In this document: one piece after another, positions 6,079-13,498 of the stretch
Position numbering within the stretch: position 1 is the first letter of the stretch
Layout of the letters: every line of letters begins with the position of its first letter
Source of the DNA: JAFAVZ01 sp036009105
Lineage (GTDB): Bacteria > Acidobacteriota > Thermoanaerobaculia > Gp7-AA8
Length of the DNA: 18,026 bases
Reading direction: 5' to 3'
Assembly (NCBI GenBank): GCA_036009105.1
Contig: DASYMJ010000216.1
Span: forward strand, 1-18,026
Made by a program: the position numbers and the translations under genes
The notes under the pieces: generated by a model
The model's database searches: none
Seen by the model: the letters and a program-made list of their open reading frames with translations, nothing else
Told to the model about the DNA's origin: nothing

Positions 6079-7149
6079 CTAGACCAGCCCCCGCTCCCGA
6101 AGCTCCCGCTTGAGGAACGCGTAGACGATCGGCGCCATCACCACGCCGCCCACCCCGAACGCCGTCTCCCCGATGAGGATGGCGAGCAGGATCTCCCAGG
6201 CTTGGGAGTCGGTCTCGCTGCCCACGATGCGGGAGTTGATCAGGTACTCCAGCTTGTGGATCACGATCAGGAACACGAGCGACGCCACGGCGGTGCCGAC
6301 CGAGACGCCGAGGGAGAGGACGGTGATCACGGTGTTCGAGATCAGGTTGCCCAGGACGGGGATGAGGCCGCAGATGAACGTCACCAGCACGATCGTGCCG
6401 GCGAAGGGGATGTGCTTGCCGAAGAGAGGGAGGATGACCAGGATGTAGAGGGCGGTGAGCGCGGTGTTGACCGCCGAGATCTTGATCTGCGCCGTGGCGA
6501 TGCGGCCGAAGGCGTGGGCGAAGCGGCGCACTTTGTCCGCCAGGGCGGCGGCGAGCGGGCCGCGCGGCTCACCGTGCCGCGTGACGTGGCGGAAGAACAC
6601 CATGATGGCCAGCAGCGCGCCCATGATCAGGTGCACCAGCCCGACGGAGAACGTGCCGCCCGCGACCTTCAGCACCGCGGCATGCTCTTTCAGCCACCCG
6701 GCGATGGCGGCCTTCATGTTCTCCGCGTCGGTCATGACCTCGGGGATCAGGTCTTCGCCGTAGCCGCCCAGCCAGGCGCGGGTCGACTCCAGGATGTCCG
6801 CCATTTTCGTCATCATGGCCGGGATGTTGTCCGCGTGATGGCGGGCGAAGGAGATGGTCAGGGCGATGCCGCCGATGGCCATGCCGCCGACGATGAGCGC
6901 GACGAGGAGCAGCGCCAGCGGCCGCGCCGCCGATCCCGACATCCGCCGCTGGAACCGCATGGCCAGCCAGTCCAGGATGAGGAAGAGCGCCAACCCTCCC
7001 ACCAACCCGCCCACCAGGTGGCGGAACATGACGAACAGCAGCCCCGCCCCGATGACGCACCAGGCGGTGATCTCTTCCCAGGAAGGACGCGGCCGCCGGA
7101 CCGGAATGGCCGTTTCAGCGACCGGCGTGAGAACCGGACTCGTGCTCAT
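6079..7149 (-). CDS. AI-2E/PerM family membrane transporter
   Basis: This is a polytopic inner-membrane protein of the AI-2E (PerM/YdiK/TqsA) family, whose members are proposed exporters or permeases; the substrate cannot be inferred. It has 356 aa, the normal size. The family layout is visible: two hydrophobic spans at the N-terminus (about 28-62), a third at about 76-100, and a long soluble loop (about 105-160). A cluster of spans follows, with the signature GLIPVLGNLISN near two-thirds of the way, then a re-entrant/TM region (VSVGTAVASLVFLIVIHKLEYLINSRIVG) and a last hydrophobic span before KRELRERGLV. The ATG at 7149 has no Shine-Dalgarno, but TACAAT ends 7 bases before it. The 3' end faces the fusion gene across 32 bp. 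Confidence 0.92.
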   Translation of the reverse strand: MSTSPVLTPVAETAIPVRRPRPSWEEITAWCVIGAGLLFVMFRHLVGGLVGGLALFLILDWLAMRFQRRMSGSAARPLALLLVALIVGGMAIGGIALTISFARHHADNIPAMMTKMADILESTRAWLGGYGEDLIPEVMTDAENMKAAIAGWLKEHAAVLKVAGGTFSVGLVHLIMGALLAIMVFFRHVTRHGEPRGPLAAALADKVRRFAHAFGRIATAQIKISAVNTALTALYILVILPLFGKHIPFAGTIVLVTFICGLIPVLGNLISNTVITVLSLGVSVGTAVASLVFLIVIHKLEYLINSRIVGSETDSQAWEILLAILIGETAFGVGGVVMAPIVYAFLKRELRERGLV

Positions 7150-7156
7150 CAGGACG

Positions 7157-7162
7157 ATTGTA
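7157..7162 (-). promoter_or_regulatory. Candidate -10 element for leaderless transporter mRNA
   Basis: The minus-strand hexamer TACAAT (5 of 6 match to TATAAT) ends 7 bases before the ATG at 7149. With the usual -10 to start distance, transcription would begin at or next to the A of the ATG. No Shine-Dalgarno and no clear -35 are seen. Confidence 0.6.
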
Positions 7163-7241
7163 CGTGGTTGGGAGGAGGGTGGTTCTCATTGCCGGATCGC
7201 GCCCGCGGCGGAGCAGGCGCCTCAAGGGCGGCTTCATCGGG

Positions 7242-8144
7242 TCACTGCAGCGTACAGGGCGGCGCCGACGCTACCGTGCATTGATCGAACGCCGAGCCGT
7301 TGGCCGTGCCGCGCCAGCGAAACCAGGCGCCGTCGTCCGTCTCCACCGTTACCGAGATCGGCGCGCCCTCGGCGACGGCGACCGGCACGGTCAGCGGCAG
7401 AAAGACCTGGTTCCAGCTCGTCGGGCCGTAGCCCGTCACGGTGATCTCCGGCGTGAGCGAGGAGGTGAACCAGCCGGCGAAGCCGTGCAGCGTGCCGGCG
7501 CGGCCGGCCCGGAAGTGGGCGGTGCCGCTCGCCTTCGTTGCGGCGGCGCGCGCCACATCGACCGAGATCACCGCTCCCGGCTCGGCGAGAAACGTTCCGG
7601 GCATGGCCCGGTGCGGATGGATGAAGTTCGCCGTGAACGGGCGGAGGGGGGAGAAGTCGAAGCCATAGCGCTCGCTCCAGCAGGTGACGCGCTGCTCGTA
7701 CTGCTCCGGCACCTCGACCGGCGCGACGATCATGGTGAGGTCGCGCGGAATGATCGTGGCGTCCGGACGGAGAAGGCGCGCCCGCGCGTCGATGACGCTG
7801 CTGAGGATCTGCTCGTCCAGGCCGAACGCGCCGAGCGTCTCGGTGACCAACACCGTGGCCCGCTCCGGCAACTCGACCTTCAGGGAGTGCGCATGGAACA
7901 CCTGCAGGCGATCGGCGAAACCGAGATGCCGGGCGAGGAGGGCGACGGCGTCCGCCATGTGCCCGTCATCGATGGCGAAGACGCGCCGCGCGCCTGCCTC
8001 GCAGGCGAAGAAGGAGAGGATGCCCGAGCCGCTGCCGAGATCGAGGACGACGCTCTCCGGCGTGACCGCGGAGCGGATGGCGTCGCGGAAGGCGATCGTG
8101 CGCGGCTCGTCGGCGATGAGGCGGCGGTGATAGTCCCACAGCAT
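7242..8144 (-). CDS. Protein arginine methyltransferase (PRMT)-like SAM-dependent methyltransferase
   Basis: This is a 300-aa class I SAM-dependent methyltransferase with the layout of the PRMT family, which methylates arginine in proteins. The N-terminal segment HRRLIADEPRTIAFRDAI matches the PRMT helix before the core. SAM motif I is VLDLGSGSGI (33-42) and the acidic end of strand 2 is in FAIDD. The double-E loop is present: E102 in TETLGAFGLDE and E111, spaced by nine residues as in PRMTs. The IIPRDLTMIVAP segment begins the beta-barrel. A THW-loop counterpart reads TSWNQVFLP (T242, S243, W244), with Ser in place of His. The ATG lies 24 bp after the dnaE2 stop and has no Shine-Dalgarno, but TATACT ends 6 bases before it. 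The fold and family are well supported; target and activity are unknown. Confidence 0.86.
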   Translation of the reverse strand: MLWDYHRRLIADEPRTIAFRDAIRSAVTPESVVLDLGSGSGILSFFACEAGARRVFAIDDGHMADAVALLARHLGFADRLQVFHAHSLKVELPERATVLVTETLGAFGLDEQILSSVIDARARLLRPDATIIPRDLTMIVAPVEVPEQYEQRVTCWSERYGFDFSPLRPFTANFIHPHRAMPGTFLAEPGAVISVDVARAAATKASGTAHFRAGRAGTLHGFAGWFTSSLTPEITVTGYGPTSWNQVFLPLTVPVAVAEGAPISVTVETDDGAWFRWRGTANGSAFDQCTVASAPPCTLQ

Positions 8145-8150
8145 GATGGA

Positions 8151-8156
8151 AGTATA
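8151..8156 (-). promoter_or_regulatory. Candidate -10 element for leaderless PRMT-like mRNA
   Basis: The minus-strand hexamer TATACT (5 of 6 match to TATAAT) ends 6 bases before the ATG at 8144 and sits within the 24-bp gap after the dnaE2 stop. It would give the methyltransferase its own leaderless transcript despite its close spacing to dnaE2. Confidence 0.6.
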
Positions 8157-8168
8157 GACGGCGGAAGA

Positions 8169-11100
8169 TCAATGGAAGTCATGGCTGGGCACCTCGTGCA
8201 GGCCGTGCAGGGGCCAGAACTTTTCCGCCTTCACCGTGCACTGGCCGTCGGCGCTCTGCATGATCCCTTCGACTACCAGACCGGGTGAGCCGAGGATCAT
8301 GGAGCGGTATTCGCTGAAGAGCGTGGGGCTGACGATGGCCTGGGAGAGGCCGGTCTCGTCCTCCAGGGTGAGGAAGACGAAGCCTTTCGCCGTGCCGGGC
8401 CGCTGGCGGACGATGATCGCGCCGGCCGTCTGCACGCGGCGGCCGGCAGGGACGCGCTTGAGGTCGAGGGCGGAGACGATGCCGTGGCGGTCGAGCTCTC
8501 CGCGCAGATGCTCTACCAGGTGTGGACCGGTGGTCAGCTCCATCGCCGCGTAGTCGGCGAGCGTCTCCTCGCTGTGGGACATCTCGGGGAGAGGCGACTG
8601 GACGCGCTCTGCGTGCGCCTGCTCGAACAGCTCGCCAGTCGGCTTGGCGGCCTGCGACGCCTGCCAGAGCGCGGCCCGGCGGGTGAGGCCGAAAGGGGCG
8701 AGCGCGCCGGCGTAAGCGAGCTTGGTCAACTGGTCGTCCCGGACGCGCGCGCGGCGCGCGACGTCATCCGCCGAGACGAACGGTGCGGCGCGTTCGATGG
8801 CCTGCCCGATCGCCGCGCGCAACCCTTTCACGAAACGCAGCCCGAGGCGCACGCCGCCCTCTTCCCAGCGGCAGGCCCAGCCGGACCGGTTGACGTCGAT
8901 GGGGAGGATCTTCACGCCGTGGCGCTGCGCGTCCTTGATCAAAGTCGCGGGGTGGTAGAAGCCCATCGGCCAGGCGTTGAGCAGCGCCATGTAGAACGCC
9001 GCCGGATGATGCGCCTTGAGGTACGCGCTGGCGTAGGCGATCAGGGCGAAGCTCGCCGCGTGCGACTCGGGGAAGCCGTACAAAGCGAAGGACGTGATCG
9101 ACTTCACGATCTGGTCCTGAGCCGGTACGTCGATGCCGCGCTCGGTCATCCCGGCGCGCAGGCGGCGCTCGATGTCCACCATCCGCTCCATGGAGCGCTT
9201 GAAGCCCATGGCCCGGCGCAACTCCTCCGCCTCGCCGCCGGTGAAGCCCGCCGCGACCATGGCGATGCGCAGGAGCTGCTCCTGAAAGAGCGGCACGCCG
9301 AGGGTGCGCTTGAGGATCGGCTCCAGGCAGGGGTGGGGATACTCGACCTTGGCCCGGCCCTGGCGGCGGTCGAAGAACGGCTTGATCATTCCGCCCACGA
9401 TCGGGCCGGGGCGGATGATGGCCACCTGCACCACGATGTCGTAGAACTTCTTCGGCGCGTTGCGGGGCAGGCTGGCCATCTGGGCCCGGCTTTCCACCTG
9501 GAACATGCCGATGGTGTCCGCCTCATTGAGCATCTTGTAGACGGCCGGATCGTCCTCCGGGAGGTGGGCCAGGTCGACTTCGACGTTCTCGTGCCGCGCA
9601 ATGGTAGGGATCATCTGCTCGATGGCGGCGAGCATCCCCAGGCCGAGCAGGTCGACTTTGATGATGCCGAGGTCGGCGCAGTCGTCCTTGTCCCATTGGA
9701 TGACGACGCGGCCCGGCATGGAGGCCGGCTCGAGCGGCACCACCTCGTCCAGGCGGCCCTTGGCCATGACCATCCCGCCCGAATGCTGGCCGAGGTGGCG
9801 GGGGAGGTTCTGGATCTGGAGGTAGAGGCGCATGAAGTGCTGCACGCGCAGGTCGGCCGGGTCGAAGCCGGCGACCGCGAGCTGGTCCGGCATCGACTCG
9901 ATCTTTTCCCGGATCTCGCCGAAGTGCCAGGAGCTGACGCACTTGGAGAGCTTGTCCGCCTGCTCCAGCGAGAAGCCCAGCGCCTTGCCGACCTCGCGCG
10001 CGGCGGAGCGGTCGCGGTAGGTGATGACATTGGCGGTCATGGCCGCGCCGTGCACGCCGTACGTTTTGTAGACGTGCTGGATGGCCTTCTCGCGCTGGTC
10101 TCCGCTGGGCAGATCGAGGTCGATGTCCGGCCACTCACCCCGCTCCTCGGAGAGGAAGCGCTCGAAGAGCAGCTCCATCTTCACCGGATCGACGGCGGTG
10201 ATCCCGAGCGCGTAACAGACGGCGCTGTTCGCGGCCGAGCCGCGGCCCTGCACGAGGATCCGCTCCCGGTTGCAGAAGCGGACGATGTCCCACACGATGA
10301 GGAAGTAGCCGGCCAGATCGAGCTTCTCGATCATGTTCAGCTCTTTCTCCAGCTGCGCCTGCGCCTTCCCGGTGAGCGGCCGGAAGCGCGCCGTCGCGCC
10401 GTTCCAGGTGATCTTGCGCAGGAAGGAGTTGCTCGTCTCGCCCGGCGGCAGGGGATAGTCGGGAAACTGGTAGCCGAGGTCGGCCAGGGTGAAGTCGAGG
10501 CGGTTGGCCAGCTCCCACGCGCCGTCGATGGCCTGGGGGAGGTCGGCGAAGAGCGCGCACATCTCCTCCGGGCTCTTGATGTGCCGCTCCCGATTGATGC
10601 CCAGCAGGCGGCCGGCGCTGTCGACATGCACCCCCTCCCGAATGCAGGTCAGGACGTCGTGCAACTCCTTGTCCCCGGCGCGCGCGTAGCGGACGCCGTT
10701 CGTCGCTACGAGCGGCAGACGCAGCTGCCGGGCACGCTCGATCAGGCGGATGTTGTGATGCTCCTCCTCTCGGATGCGATGTCGTTGCAACTCGAGATGG
10801 GTCCGGCCGGGGAAGAGGCCGGCGATGCGGTCGATGGTGGCGTCGTCCGCGCGGGTGAGGCAGTGCAGGCCGGCGGCATGCTGCTCGATCAGCTCCCAGG
10901 TGTAGCGCGCTTCCCCCTTCGGCCGGTTCGCCGCGCCGGCCGTGATCAGCTTGCAGAGATTCTTGTAGCCGGCCCGGTCGCCGACCAGGAGCGTGACGCG
11001 CTCTTCATCCGCTCCTCCTTCGGCCACGCGCGGACCGGCAGGCTGCTCCTGCTCGAGAATGAGCTCGGCGCCGACCAGCGCCTTGACGCCCGCCTTCTTC

Positions 11101-11369
11101 GCCGCGGAGTAGAAGCGGGGCGCACCGTAGACGCCGTTCGTATCGACCAGGGCCATGGCCGGCACGTCGTGCTGCGCGGCGAAGTGGATCAGGTCCTCCG
11201 GCAGCGAGGCGCCATTGAGGAAGGAGAAGGAGCTCGCCGCGCGCAGCTCGGCCCAGGGCCGTTTCTTCCGATGCGGCGCCTGCCACTCGCGCTGCCGCGC
11301 CCGCTCTTTCCGCGCTCCGGCCGGGAGGTGCGTGATGCGCAGGGCATCGAAGTCTTTCGCCGTCGTCAC
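8169..11369 (-). CDS. dnaE2: Error-prone DNA polymerase DnaE2
   Basis: This 1066-aa protein is the C-family polymerase of the ImuA-ImuB-DnaE2 mutasome, which performs translesion synthesis and induced mutagenesis. After a basic leader (1-38), the PHP domain opens with WAELRAASSFSFLNGAS, typical of DnaE2. GRGSAANS starts at G375. The palm catalytic motif is PDIDLDLPSGDQRE, with D417 and D419 as the metal-binding pair. The DPVKMELLFERFLSEERGEWPD segment just before it is also family-typical. The C-terminal OB-fold region is present, and the protein ends in SHDFH, close to the usual SRDF-type ending. The start is GTG at 11369, the only canonical start before the PHP domain; it has no Shine-Dalgarno. 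imuAB lies about 2.9 kb away instead of directly upstream. The identification is firm. Confidence 0.96.
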   Translation of the reverse strand: MTTAKDFDALRITHLPAGARKERARQREWQAPHRKKRPWAELRAASSFSFLNGASLPEDLIHFAAQHDVPAMALVDTNGVYGAPRFYSAAKKAGVKALVGAELILEQEQPAGPRVAEGGADEERVTLLVGDRAGYKNLCKLITAGAANRPKGEARYTWELIEQHAAGLHCLTRADDATIDRIAGLFPGRTHLELQRHRIREEEHHNIRLIERARQLRLPLVATNGVRYARAGDKELHDVLTCIREGVHVDSAGRLLGINRERHIKSPEEMCALFADLPQAIDGAWELANRLDFTLADLGYQFPDYPLPPGETSNSFLRKITWNGATARFRPLTGKAQAQLEKELNMIEKLDLAGYFLIVWDIVRFCNRERILVQGRGSAANSAVCYALGITAVDPVKMELLFERFLSEERGEWPDIDLDLPSGDQREKAIQHVYKTYGVHGAAMTANVITYRDRSAAREVGKALGFSLEQADKLSKCVSSWHFGEIREKIESMPDQLAVAGFDPADLRVQHFMRLYLQIQNLPRHLGQHSGGMVMAKGRLDEVVPLEPASMPGRVVIQWDKDDCADLGIIKVDLLGLGMLAAIEQMIPTIARHENVEVDLAHLPEDDPAVYKMLNEADTIGMFQVESRAQMASLPRNAPKKFYDIVVQVAIIRPGPIVGGMIKPFFDRRQGRAKVEYPHPCLEPILKRTLGVPLFQEQLLRIAMVAAGFTGGEAEELRRAMGFKRSMERMVDIERRLRAGMTERGIDVPAQDQIVKSITSFALYGFPESHAASFALIAYASAYLKAHHPAAFYMALLNAWPMGFYHPATLIKDAQRHGVKILPIDVNRSGWACRWEEGGVRLGLRFVKGLRAAIGQAIERAAPFVSADDVARRARVRDDQLTKLAYAGALAPFGLTRRAALWQASQAAKPTGELFEQAHAERVQSPLPEMSHSEETLADYAAMELTTGPHLVEHLRGELDRHGIVSALDLKRVPAGRRVQTAGAIIVRQRPGTAKGFVFLTLEDETGLSQAIVSPTLFSEYRSMILGSPGLVVEGIMQSADGQCTVKAEKFWPLHGLHEVPSHDFH

Positions 11370-11388
11370 AACGCGATTGATTGTGCGG
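11368..11388 (-). promoter_or_regulatory. Candidate operator upstream of dnaE2, shared with imuA
   Basis: On the plus strand this reads ACAACG, then six bases, then ATTGTGCGG. The same two blocks separated by seven bases occur upstream of imuA at 16601-16622. The ends form a dyad, ACAA and TTGT. It overlaps the dnaE2 GTG start codon and lies in the gap to the divergent VOC gene. Co-regulation by LexA or another SOS regulator is inferred from the known biology of these genes. The one-base spacing difference is a weakness. Confidence 0.4.
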
Positions 11389-11424
11389 CGGGCTTGCGCG
11401 AAACCGACGTTTCTCTATCCGTCG

Positions 11425-11430
11425 TAGTAT
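11425..11430 (+). promoter_or_regulatory. Candidate -10 element for leaderless VOC gene mRNA
   Basis: TAGTAT (4 of 6 match to TATAAT, with TA...AT ends) stops 7 bases before the ATG at 11438. There is no Shine-Dalgarno in the intervening TCGAGCG. Confidence 0.55.
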
Positions 11431-11437
11431 TCGAGCG

Positions 11438-11800
11438 ATGCCCATCCTCGCCCTGCATCACGTGCAGCTGGCCATGCCCCGCGGCCGCGAAGCCGACGCG
11501 CGGGCCTTCTTCGTGGAGGTGCTCGGCTTCACGGAAGTGCCGAAGCCGCCACATCTTGCGGTCCGCGGCGGCCTCTGGCTCACCGCCGGCTCGGCCGAGG
11601 TCCACCTCGGCGTGGAGGACGATTTCCGCCCCGCGCTGAAGGCGCATCCGGCGCTACTGGTTGCAGATCTCGCCGCGCTGCGCGCGCGCTGCACCGCCGC
11701 CGGTTATCAGGTCACGACGGACCAGCCGCTGGCAGGCTACGACCGCGTGTACGTGACGGACCCGTTCGGGAACCGGATCGAGCTGATGGAGAAGATGTGA
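11438..11800 (+). CDS. VOC (glyoxalase/bleomycin-resistance fold) protein
   Basis: This is a 120-aa single-module protein of the vicinal oxygen chelate superfamily, which includes metal-dependent lyases, dioxygenases and resistance proteins; the exact reaction is not readable. The paired beta-alpha-beta-beta-beta modules are visible. Likely metal ligands are in LHHVQLAMP near the start, in VHLGV near the middle and E in the closing DPFGNRIELME motif, which is characteristic of the family. ARAFFVEVLGFTEV is the usual first helix. The ATG at 11438 is chosen because it begins directly at the first conserved strand and TAGTAT lies 7 bases upstream; a GTG or TTG further upstream would add a non-conserved leader. 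It is divergent from dnaE2 across 68 bp. Confidence 0.85.
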   Translation: MPILALHHVQLAMPRGREADARAFFVEVLGFTEVPKPPHLAVRGGLWLTAGSAEVHLGVEDDFRPALKAHPALLVADLAALRARCTAAGYQVTTDQPLAGYDRVYVTDPFGNRIELMEKM

Positions 11801-12145
11801 GGGGGGCGTCGGGGCCGGCCGGGGTGAGGCCGCCCGCGTCAATCCGGCCGCGGCGGACCAACGGCGGTCAGCTTCCAATGTTAGCGGTAGGGAATTGCGG
11901 AACCCGATCACTTCGCACATGTATCCCGCCACCAGCACGATCCCTACGATGTTGTTGCTCTTCCAGGCGTAGTTGCCGGCCAGCCCAACCCCCTCGAAGC
12001 GCCGGCCCCGGCGACCCCGCCGGCGACTCCTTCGCTCCTCACCGGAACGCAAATGCCGTCACCGCCGGCGAACGCGCAGACGAACGCGAGCGCGCAGATT
12101 GTCGGCCGAAGCGACTGACGCGCATACCGCGTGAAACAGAGCGCG
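11801..12145. other. Gene-poor stretch with a possible decayed coding fragment
   Basis: No intact gene is supported in these 345 bases. The ends are G/C-rich, while roughly 11860-11980 is more balanced in composition. On the minus strand that part reads as a hydrophobic segment (NNIVGIVLVAGYMCEVIGF) without a credible start, Shine-Dalgarno or full length. It may be a remnant of a membrane protein gene or chance. No tRNA or clear terminator is seen. Confidence 0.35.
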
Positions 12146-12583
12146 CTATCGTGGCAGCAATGCGGTAGCGGATTGAAACGCCTCGATGGCTCGCCAGCTT
12201 CCGATCGGAAAACAGATCAGAGAGCCCAGACCACCGATGAACGTCACCACGAGCGCTCCGTCGGATAAGCCATGCCTGTCGATCAGGCTGAAGCAATTCG
12301 AGACGAAGATGAAGGAGTATGCGACCAGCGCTAACGCTATGCCGCAGATGAACCAGGAAAGAGCGCCGACGAAGATACCAATGCTCGGGATGGGCCCCTC
12401 CGCCTTATCCCAAAGATGCCCGAGGAAGGTCAGGAAGACAAGGATCGCCCCTCCATTCATCGTGAGCAGCGCGCGCAGCGCGGATTGACCGTTGCTCACC
12501 ACCGTGGCGTATCGCGTGGCCCGATCGACATCGAGCAGGAGCGCACCGCCGGATTCGGCTACTTTGGGTTGTGGTTCGGACAT
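12146..12583 (-). CDS. Small integral membrane protein, unknown function
   Basis: I do not recognise this 145-aa protein. A polar N-terminus (1-30) is followed by three probable transmembrane segments: about 38-56 (NGGAILVFLTFLGHL), about 68-94 (a long span, IGIFVGALSWFICGIALALV onwards) and about 106-127 (GALVVTFIGGLGSLICFPIG). SRNGQSALRALLTMNGGA-like helices before the first span recur in small prokaryotic multi-span proteins, but no family name can be given. The ATG at 12583 is supported by GAGGTG about 6 bases upstream, so it has an ordinary ribosome site, unlike several neighbours. It is convergent with the VOC gene and divergent from the racemase gene. The base composition is less GC-rich than dnaE2 or imuB, which could mean a different origin. 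Confidence 0.75.
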   Translation of the reverse strand: MSEPQPKVAESGGALLLDVDRATRYATVVSNGQSALRALLTMNGGAILVFLTFLGHLWDKAEGPIPSIGIFVGALSWFICGIALALVAYSFIFVSNCFSLIDRHGLSDGALVVTFIGGLGSLICFPIGSWRAIEAFQSATALLPR

Positions 12584-12819
12584 GAAATCACCTCGTTAAA
12601 CGACACAAGTAGTGGTGCCGGAGACGTGATCGCCCTGGGCCCGACCATGTTCAACATCCAATTACTGCTTACATTGAATAGTGACGATGAGGATCACTCC
12701 GTTTCATGCAATTGCGTAATGAACCAACGGATCCTTGAAACCGGGCCTTGAGCATTGATGGCCTAGGCGATTGCAGCCGCAGCGCCGGGGCCGCCATCGC
12801 GGCACGACGCCACTCCGCA

Positions 12820-12825
12820 TAGAAT
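12820..12825 (+). promoter_or_regulatory. Candidate -10 element for leaderless racemase-GNAT mRNA
   Basis: TAGAAT (5 of 6 match to TATAAT) ends 7 bases before the ATG at 12833. The intervening TCACCCC contains no Shine-Dalgarno, and no -35 is evident. It would drive the overlapping racemase-family and GNAT genes. Confidence 0.6.
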
Positions 12826-12832
12826 TCACCCC

Positions 12833-13498
12833 ATGACGCAGCACATCGGGATCGTTGCCTGTTCGGCGGAAGGAGCCGCGCTCTGCTACCGGACCATCTG
12901 CGTGGAAGGAGCGCAGTACCTCGGGCCGCACGATCACCCCGAGGTCTCGATGCACACGCACTCGCTGGGCGAGTACATGAAGTGCATCTACCGCAATGAC
13001 TGGGAGGGCGTGGCCGGCCTGATGCTCTCCTCGGCCAACAAGCTGGCCGCCACCGGCGCCGATTTTTTGATCTGTCCGGACAATACGATCCATCAGGCCA
13101 TGCCCCGCGTGCTGCCGCGATCGCCGCTGCCGTGGCTGCACATCGCCGAGGTGGTGGTGGCCGAGGCGGCGGCGCGGGGCTTCCGGCGCGTCGCGCTGAC
13201 CGGCACGCGCTGGCTGGTCGATAGCGACGTCTATCCGCAGACGCTCGTCCGTCCCACCGCCTCCGAGCGCGAAGAGATCAACCGCATCATCATGGACGAA
13301 CTGGTGTACGGCGTCTTCCAGCCGGGGGCGGTCGCGTACTTTCAGCAGGTCATCGGCCGCATGAAAGAGGAAGGCAGCGAAGCGGTCATCCTCGGCTGCA
13401 CGGAGATCCCGCTGATCATGAATGATGCGAACTCGCCGCTGCCGACGCTCGACTCCACGCGCCTGCTCGCCCGCGCCGCGCTGCGCCGCGCCGTATGA
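12833..13498 (+). CDS. Aspartate/glutamate racemase family protein, first catalytic Cys replaced
   Basis: This 221-aa protein belongs to the PLP-independent Asp/Glu racemase superfamily, whose members use two opposed residues, usually Cys, to invert an amino-acid alpha carbon. The opening IGIVACSAEGAALCYRTI is the family's first strand and glycine-rich loop. The first active-site region reads CPDNTIH (81-87): Asp83 stands where the family usually has Cys before Asn-Thr. The second active-site motif LGCTEIP keeps its cysteine (C189). E. coli YgeA is known to use a Thr/Cys pair, so a non-Cys first residue does not exclude racemization, but the substrate may differ. The ATG follows TAGAAT by 7 bases. 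The stop overlaps the GNAT start by 4 bp, so the two are probably made together. Confidence 0.87.
   Translation: MTQHIGIVACSAEGAALCYRTICVEGAQYLGPHDHPEVSMHTHSLGEYMKCIYRNDWEGVAGLMLSSANKLAATGADFLICPDNTIHQAMPRVLPRSPLPWLHIAEVVVAEAAARGFRRVALTGTRWLVDSDVYPQTLVRPTASEREEINRIIMDELVYGVFQPGAVAYFQQVIGRMKEEGSEAVILGCTEIPLIMNDANSPLPTLDSTRLLARAALRRAV

Noticed and set aside
8484..11639. Very long plus-strand open frame opposite dnaE2 (1051 codons)
   Set aside because: It is the antisense shadow of dnaE2 in GC-rich DNA: it has no recognisable domain, is Arg/Glu/Val/His rich, and overlaps a certain gene.
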